The notes beneath the pieces were generated by a model, which was not told the origin of the DNA, made no database searches, and saw only the letters and a list, made by a program, of their open reading frames with translations. Below, in pieces: positions 57,220-64,000 of a stretch of DNA of 64,000 nt. The stretch's first letter is position 1. The number at the start of each line of letters is the position of its first letter. The position numbers and the translations under genes were made by a program. The stretch is from Liolophura sinensis. Taxonomy: Eukaryota; Mollusca; Polyplacophora; Chitonida; Chitonidae. The DNA is taken from assembly GCF_032854445.1 (NCBI RefSeq), contig NC_088303.1, positions 10,363,501-10,427,500 on the forward strand, read 5' to 3'.

Positions 57220-57306
57220 TTATTCATTTATTTATTTATTTGATTGTACGAACATTTAGTTTATACGACCGTGGACAGCATTATGGTGGGAGTAATTCGG
57301 GATGCA
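57220..57306 (-). mobile_element. SINE 3' fragment, minus orientation
   Basis: ttcatttatttatttatttg, gattgtacgaa, ttatacgaccgtggacagca, ttatggtgggagtaattcgg. Only the tail-proximal part remains. Confidence 0.75.
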
Positions 57307-57309
57307 AAA

Positions 57310-60300
57310 TTAACTAGAAGACAAGTCATGGCCGGTTTGGGCCATATCTTCGCCTAACCAATATATGTTCTTTGGAATTAAGTCCGACAGTTCGCAGTCA
57401 ACTGACAATTGCTTAAGTGAACCTAAGCCACCTTTAAGCGGTGATATATGCCAACGAGAGGGTAATCCTTTGCGGAAATCAAACGACAGATCCATTGTCT
57501 CACGGCTTAAGACGTACAACTATCACTAGTGGTCAGAACAATATAATACTGGATTCTATTCCGTGGTGCTTGACAAATTCAACCTAACCCCACAGGTCTG
57601 CCTAACTCTTGTGTCAAGCCTTGAGAATCAGACCGCCGTGTAATTAGAGTTTGTAAAGGAATAGTTCCTCGGGGAGCGGGTCTGTTACACTCATAGACCA
57701 TGCCCTATTTTCATGTGGTAACAGTTGTTTTCGGATCAAACTCGGTACCATAGCAAAGGGGTAGTAACACAATTTCCTATTCTTATTTTCGTCTGGTCCT
57801 TACCGCGATACCGCTGGAAATGAGTTTCATGGGAAATAAGCCAGCCTAACGACGCAGTCTGATCGGACGGAAGATTAACTCGATGTAGCGATTCGGGACT
57901 TGCTCCAGACTCTCTGGAGCTTCTTCGATATGACAGTCATCTAGGCAAAAGTCTGCGCTGGAAGCCATGGGCATTGTTTCAATCAAATTTTTGCATACTG
58001 TTAGCACCGCTACAAATCACATATTGCATGAAGAAAACTTTTGCCCGTTTTTGTGGTATAAGACCCTGGAATTGTCATTCATCGCATAATAATAAAAATG
58101 TCGATTGCCTTTAATTATGCTCATCTTAAATCATATTGTAAAATAATACCTGAACCCGTCGCTTGTCGCTGTCGCAGTCACACAACCCGTCCCCTTGCCT
58201 ACAGACGAGTCTTGGATCAGTGAAATTGAATGTTTCAGTCCAGGTCGCGTAGATCAGCAAGATTACCTAGCTAGTTGGAGAATAATTCATCCAATCATGA
58301 ATCTATTCACTGTGATATAAGTGAAATATGGTAATTTAGATAGGTGTAAAACTTGAATCATGAAAAGAGATAATTGTACATGTATGTTGCGCCTCTATAA
58401 TTCCCAGGCTGTGTTTTGCTTAAAGTTTTTTTTGACATATCACCTATATTGGGCTCTCTCCTTCTCTGCTTTAACATCTAGCCTTTTTTCAAATCACTCA
58501 CGAAAAAAACTGCTTTCCATCAGTGACAATGCCACACTATACTGACACCAGGGCAACCAGTCCGGTTTCCTTGCTTTAACCTCTCAGCCTCAGCATCAAG
58601 CGAGGCAGTTACCATTCTTAATTGTTGCTCTTACTGAAATGAATTACCTCTGTTGAAATAATTGTTTCATTAGGCGTTACAAGTGTGACATTCAATGAAA
58701 AACATTGTAACTTTTACTGGTATAATTATTTCAACAAGCGCTTCAGTGGCAACCAGTACTGAAATATTACGGATTTTATTTCACTAAGACACATTTTTAG
58801 GACATATTGACGATTGTTGAAATACTTGTAGAATGATTGTGCTAAAAAAAACTACATTAAATTATTCCACGATTAGAGTTGAACAATAGAGAGAACTGAA
58901 TCATTAAGTATTTGGCGTGAAGAATAAGTACAACTTTCACTTAACTTCACTTCCCCTGTAAGTTTCTGAATGAAACGGGTGGATATATTTGTGAATGTAT
59001 TTCTGCGTATTTTGGTGTTTTGGTGACAGTAGCCACACGGTTTGAAAACAGATTACAGTATTGAATTAAAATTTGGTATATGCCCTTACCTTGAGTGTCG
59101 TGCACTGTTGTCAAACAGCTCAATATGTCCCATGTTTCTTGTTTTTCTTACCATTGCCACACCGATTTAAAACTCGTCTAAAAGCTGTTCGGTCATGACT
59201 CACCTTTCCAATTTGCCGGTGTTTAGGTATCTTGGTATGGTTTTCTATCACAATCAAGACACAGTTTATTGTTTTCCCACAGTTATTTTGACCTACATAA
59301 TGGAAAAATTCACTTGATCCAAAGACGTGTTTGTTAACGAGCTTCTGTAAGCACTGTACCTGCGCTCGAACCCTTAAAACTAATTTGGAATCATCACGCA
59401 AATCTGCATTCGGAGTGTATTTTACACGTTTGGCAGTTTTCACTGCCGATTTACATTACGGGATCGTGCGATCATTCGTCTCAGTGTAATCAAGTTTTCC
59501 GCTTATTCAACCTCGTTGCGAGAAGACGGCAATTTAGTTTTTATCGAAGCAATAAATGTCATCTGTTAGTTGCATAACAACCCCAAAGTGACGTGTTAAA
59601 GACAATCTACTTTTGGTAAACGAGAGATCTGGCGCAGTAATTCTAAAGTTTGAGGCCAAATTTCAAGTCGACTTGAATGATCCCATTTGTCATTTAGAAA
59701 GAAATGTGAGAATCAAACGTTAGGCTATGCAATTCTTTCAAGTAGAGGCAACCGGCCGTAGTTTCGTGTGATTTGGAATATTTTCATTCTCTCCACAGGG
59801 CTGTGAAGGTCTTCTTGCAAAGACTGTGACATTCCCAAATCAGGATTTGTATGGCATATGTTAGCGTCTTTCAAGAGTCTTTGTAGGTGAGCGCAGTGCA
59901 ATAAGGACATCTGAGGGTAAACGCACTATTTGGCCCCTGGTGACTGAGACTGTCGGGCTGTTATGTGGTATCTATAGGAAAAGGTTATTTATGCAATCCA
60001 CTGAGCAGTCATTAGGTTTATCGCGTGGAGAAACTGACCCATGAAACTGTTAAAAGCCGGATAAATCATTCCCTATCACTCATGAATGTAATCCACTGCC
60101 ATACTCCACGTCAAAGTCATTGTTCCATTTCAACCAAACATGATGTACACAATTAATGGTCTCCGGCTCGTTTTGCGAGCATTTCAAACTTGCGCCATGC
60201 GTAAAGTTGATGAAGTGATGAGACAGCTGTCTAGGAGAGCCCACTTGTTTGCCCGAATATGTCACTCTCTGGTGCCATAAGCGTGGAAACTTTCTGTTGT

Positions 60301-60890
60301 ATTTAGCACTACAAATTTTAAGGACAGTTAGTTTAGAGCATTTCAAGATTGGAATGCACATTTAGAGTAAAAACTGCAATCAGACTGACTTTAATATTTG
60401 ATCCATAATTTAGATACCTTTAGATGGAGTTCTTCTATACAACTGTGGATCCAGCTTAGGACCATGTATAATTTTATTTTCTCTAAAAAGCGCCAGCAAA
60501 ACTTTTTGACGTGTAACATGTTATTGCTAGTTGCTATATCGCCATCATGTAAAACACCAATTTATATGGATGTGTGGGCAAAATTTTGGGTTACGATCAC
60601 AATGTGTTCTTCTTGCAAACAGTTAGGACTACAGTGGATTTTATTGACCAAAGTGGGACATTTCATGAAAAAAATATTCAACGTTTTCATGTATTATTCA
60701 CCGGTAGCTTGAAACCATAGCGAACATTTTATGGTGGCTTTACTTGGCCAGGTCCGCTCATTTTCTGTATGAGCAGAACAATGGAAAAAACATTAAAGCG
60801 AGAGTCAAACCGGTTCAAACGAATTGCACATATTTACATTTAGGGTGGCTGTTCCATTCATTTCACTCTCTCGTCAAGAAGGGCTTATAA
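57310..60890. other. Stretch with several unrecognised open frames
   Basis: Minus-strand frames at 57310-57519, 59120-59443 (107 codons), 59725-59910 and 60080-60361 (93 codons) and a plus frame at 60398-60712 (104 codons) match nothing I recognise. The minus-strand frames cluster, so an old retroelement is possible but not shown. 58530-58620 carries the dispersed repeat also seen at 320-430. Confidence 0.3.
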
Positions 60891-60894
60891 ACAC

Positions 60895-61420
<526 letters not shown>

Positions 61421-61429
61421 ATCATCGAA

Positions 61430-64000
61430 TCAGTTTACTGCGCACAACTCATTAAGGAGTTTTTAATTTTTTCAAGAATTGTCTTAGACTTTCCTGCCAA
61501 AAATGAAAATTAGCATATAATTTCAAATTTGGACTTCAGAATAATACATCAAGTTAATAGTATGCACAGCAAAAAAAAATTGTTTATAAAGGCTTATATA
61601 CCAAGTACTGTTATGTACTATACATATGGTCATCCTCGGTATAAATGTACACTGTACTGATCGGCGTCGTCCTATCTGATCAAGTTCTCTGCACTTGATT
61701 CGCACCATAGGTTCACCCAAGCACAGACTTGTTTATCGTTTTTAAACAGCTTATTCGTCAATAAATGTTAGACATGAGCAGATTTAAGTCTTGTTTTGTG
61801 AGTGTGTTTTATGTGCATGTAGGTGCTAGACAACTAAGAAATAAATGACCGCCCTGCCGTGCCTATACACCTTATACCCTGTCCTTTTATACGGAAACTA
61901 CCACAAGTGCTTTGAAGTGGGTCGGGTGTTGACAGAAATGTAAATTCTTCGAGGAGTTATAGCTTCGTTTCACATATCGCAACCACGTATCGCGACTACG
62001 GAACTAAAGAGGGTGAAGTCATGCGAAAATAATTGTAGCAATCTTTGCCTGCCATAGTTTATCCACAAGTGCTGAGATAGCGGCTGTAAACTGCACTGTT
62101 ATAGCAAGATCTGTTTACAATATGTTTTGAAAACCCTCAGTGTGCATTTCAAAACTGGTGCTGTTTAACTTTTAACGAGATTTATAACTAAAAGATCGCT
62201 TAGACCCCAAACACCCGTACCTAATATAATGCATTTATCAAATGTTTTAATTTTATTTAAGCCTGCTTTGAGGCATTTTGTTGTAGGTATCTAATTTGCA
62301 CATTGAAGAAATGCATTTTTAGCATATCTTCTGCGGCGTGTTTTGAAATTATTCAATGTTAAATTTCAACAAATTGTTCCCCACAGTTATTGAGAAGAAT
62401 ATGTTTAAAGCATTCCTAGTCTGATCTTTGTACGTACCTTTGTACTTCTTCCGAATTCGTTGAAATAAGGTTTGTTGAAATTACCGACAGAGCATGTATG
62501 AATTCCTACATTTAAACTTAATATTCACAAAAACAAATACATGTTGTATACTGAATAACAGCAAGGCGCAAAATTGCGTCAACTGTCAAAGCACAACACT
62601 GGGTGGAACGAGAATTTATGCATTTATTTTAATATAGTTTTACGATTTACTGAAGAACATTTCAGTTATACGACGATGACCAGCTTCAGCGTGGGATTAA
62701 TCTGGGATAAGTGTATAAGTTTGTATAAGTTGTTGTAAGACTTTCACACTTATGTCTCACAGTGATATTATTGGCAAGACGCTCCCGGAATATTGTCCTG
62801 GTCGAGTTTATGCGGGTTTATGTCCATTTAATTATTCATTTGATTGGTGTTTTGTGCCGTACACAAGAATATTTCACTGATAAGACAGCGGCAGGTTTAT
62901 TTAAACCTCAGTCAACCACCGGTACACAGCCGCTGTGAGGGATGCATGTCTGTTTTGCCAAATAGTTACAGCACAGCTCTGCTGGATATATTGTGGTATT
63001 GTATTCCGTCCATACGTCACTTCCGTTGTCGACATAGGTATTTAATCGCTCACATGATAACTGAAATTGAAGTGAATATGGGTCTTATGTCAGAAAAGAA
63101 ACCGCTGGTATCCCGTCAAAACTCCTTGGATATATCCTCTAAAGCCCTGTTAAGTTGATGCCTGAACGTTACGTGTATATTATTTATTTGATTGGTGTCC
63201 TAGGCCGTGCTAAAGAATATTGCAATTGTACACCGGTGGTCCTTACATGTATATGTACGACCTGTTAGAGATTTTATGTGCTATCGTTTCGCCTCGAATG
63301 GCTGTAAAATGTTTTTTTCTAAATAGCATGGAATTCAAACGATTTTTGGTAATCGATGTAACATTATAAAGCACATCGGCAAATATGGAACTTTTCTTAC
63401 TTATATAGGTAGGGTTAGCAACATGGCCAGATGATCCGTTATAATCTCATTCTATACACTATCAAGCGGTATTTATTTGTAAGTTATACCTCTTTAAATA
63501 TACTCTGGATCAAAATGAAATAAAATGGTTTATGGACATGGTAGAATTATACAGAAGCAATAGCATATCAGCAATAAATGCTTAAAAAAAAAACAAAAAA
63601 AATCACTGGATTTCTTCCGAAAACAACAACGATTCCACGATGTACAGAATGCATTTTGGTGATCATAAGGACATGTATCTTGTGAATACTAAGCTTTTAA
63701 GTCGGTGTAGACTTGGGGATGTAAAGACGAATTATGCAGAGCTGTGCACAAGCCGGATGTGGTAGAAGGACGCTCTTCCAATTTCTACTAGTGTGCACAT
63801 CACTCAATGTCCCCCTGTAGTTCTTCCTCAAATTGTGATACTCCATATATAGCTGGTCGTCTTTGTCTAACTTAACCAGGTAAGCACCTAACTCGTTGAG
63901 GGAAGCAAAGTCAGCTTTGTTTATATAAGATCCAGGGGGCGCTACTAGTTTGTAATCACGTGGCGATGATCACCCCCATTACAACTGACACAGTTTCAAA
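61430..64000. other. Non-coding right end with SINE fragments
   Basis: No recognisable gene. Minus-orientation SINE 3' pieces lie at about 62625-62710 (cagttatacgacgatgacca), 62825-62905 (tcatttgattggtgttttgt) and 63178-63240 (tatttatttgattggtgtcc). The 104-residue frame 62844-63158 starts inside one of these and is not supported. Confidence 0.5.

Noticed and set aside
57310-57519. Possible BEL/Pao retroelement fragment (WHISPLKGG...NIYWLG)
   Set aside because: Only a loose resemblance; neighbouring frames did not add protease, RT or integrase motifs.

Overview
This is eukaryotic genomic DNA, AT-rich and dense in repeats, with genes in many short exons joined by GT..AG introns. A tRNA-derived SINE recurs at a dozen or more places. 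Its 3' part reads tcgtataagtgaaatattc followed by a caccaatcaaataaataaat tail. This family, the Tc1-type transposon and a CAP gene carrying EGF-like and ShK modules suggest a marine lophotrochozoan, most likely a mollusc. Assigning a species would need a database search. No bacterial operon, CRISPR array, rRNA gene or free-standing tRNA gene was seen.

Two multi-exon genes can be rebuilt by joining exons whose splice phases match. (1) On the minus strand, 7450 to about 1624, nine exons encode a secreted-type CAP (SCP/CRISP-like) protein with a cysteine-rich linker, an EGF-like module and a ShK module. Its 5' end was not found. (2) On the plus strand, 21095 to 36975, ten exons encode a complete degenerin/ENaC-family channel subunit of 933 residues, with start codon, TM1, cysteine-rich ectodomain, TM2 with GAS filter, and stop. 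Its outstanding feature is one 1525-bp exon that inserts more than 400 helical, sequon-rich residues between the last ectodomain cysteine motif and the pre-TM2 segment. That insert is the best candidate here for something undescribed.

The 3' end of the channel gene and its downstream DNA (about 34.0-41.05 kb) were duplicated to about 50.78-57.02 kb. The second copy is a wreck: exon 8 is interrupted and frameshifted, exon 9 is missing and the exon 10 filter is altered.

Mobile and dead elements: an intact Tc1/mariner element (8807-10359) with perfect 27-bp terminal inverted repeats and a TA target duplication sits inside a 17-bp minisatellite. There are also a frameshifted DUF3504/Crypton-type tyrosine recombinase relic (42.1-42.6 kb), a GT10 alpha-1,3-fucosyltransferase relic cut off by a minisatellite (49.4-49.9 kb), a decayed transposon-like ORF (47.0-47.55 kb), a 173-bp foldback element (43.7 kb), a 233-bp MITE-like element (26.5 kb) and a further dispersed repeat (16.4 and 55.0 kb).

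Much of the rest is tandem repeat. Several arrays have unit lengths divisible by three, so they give spurious open frames on both strands. One array in channel intron 2 is built from the exon 2/intron 2 junction itself. A 200-N assembly gap lies at 44776-44975.
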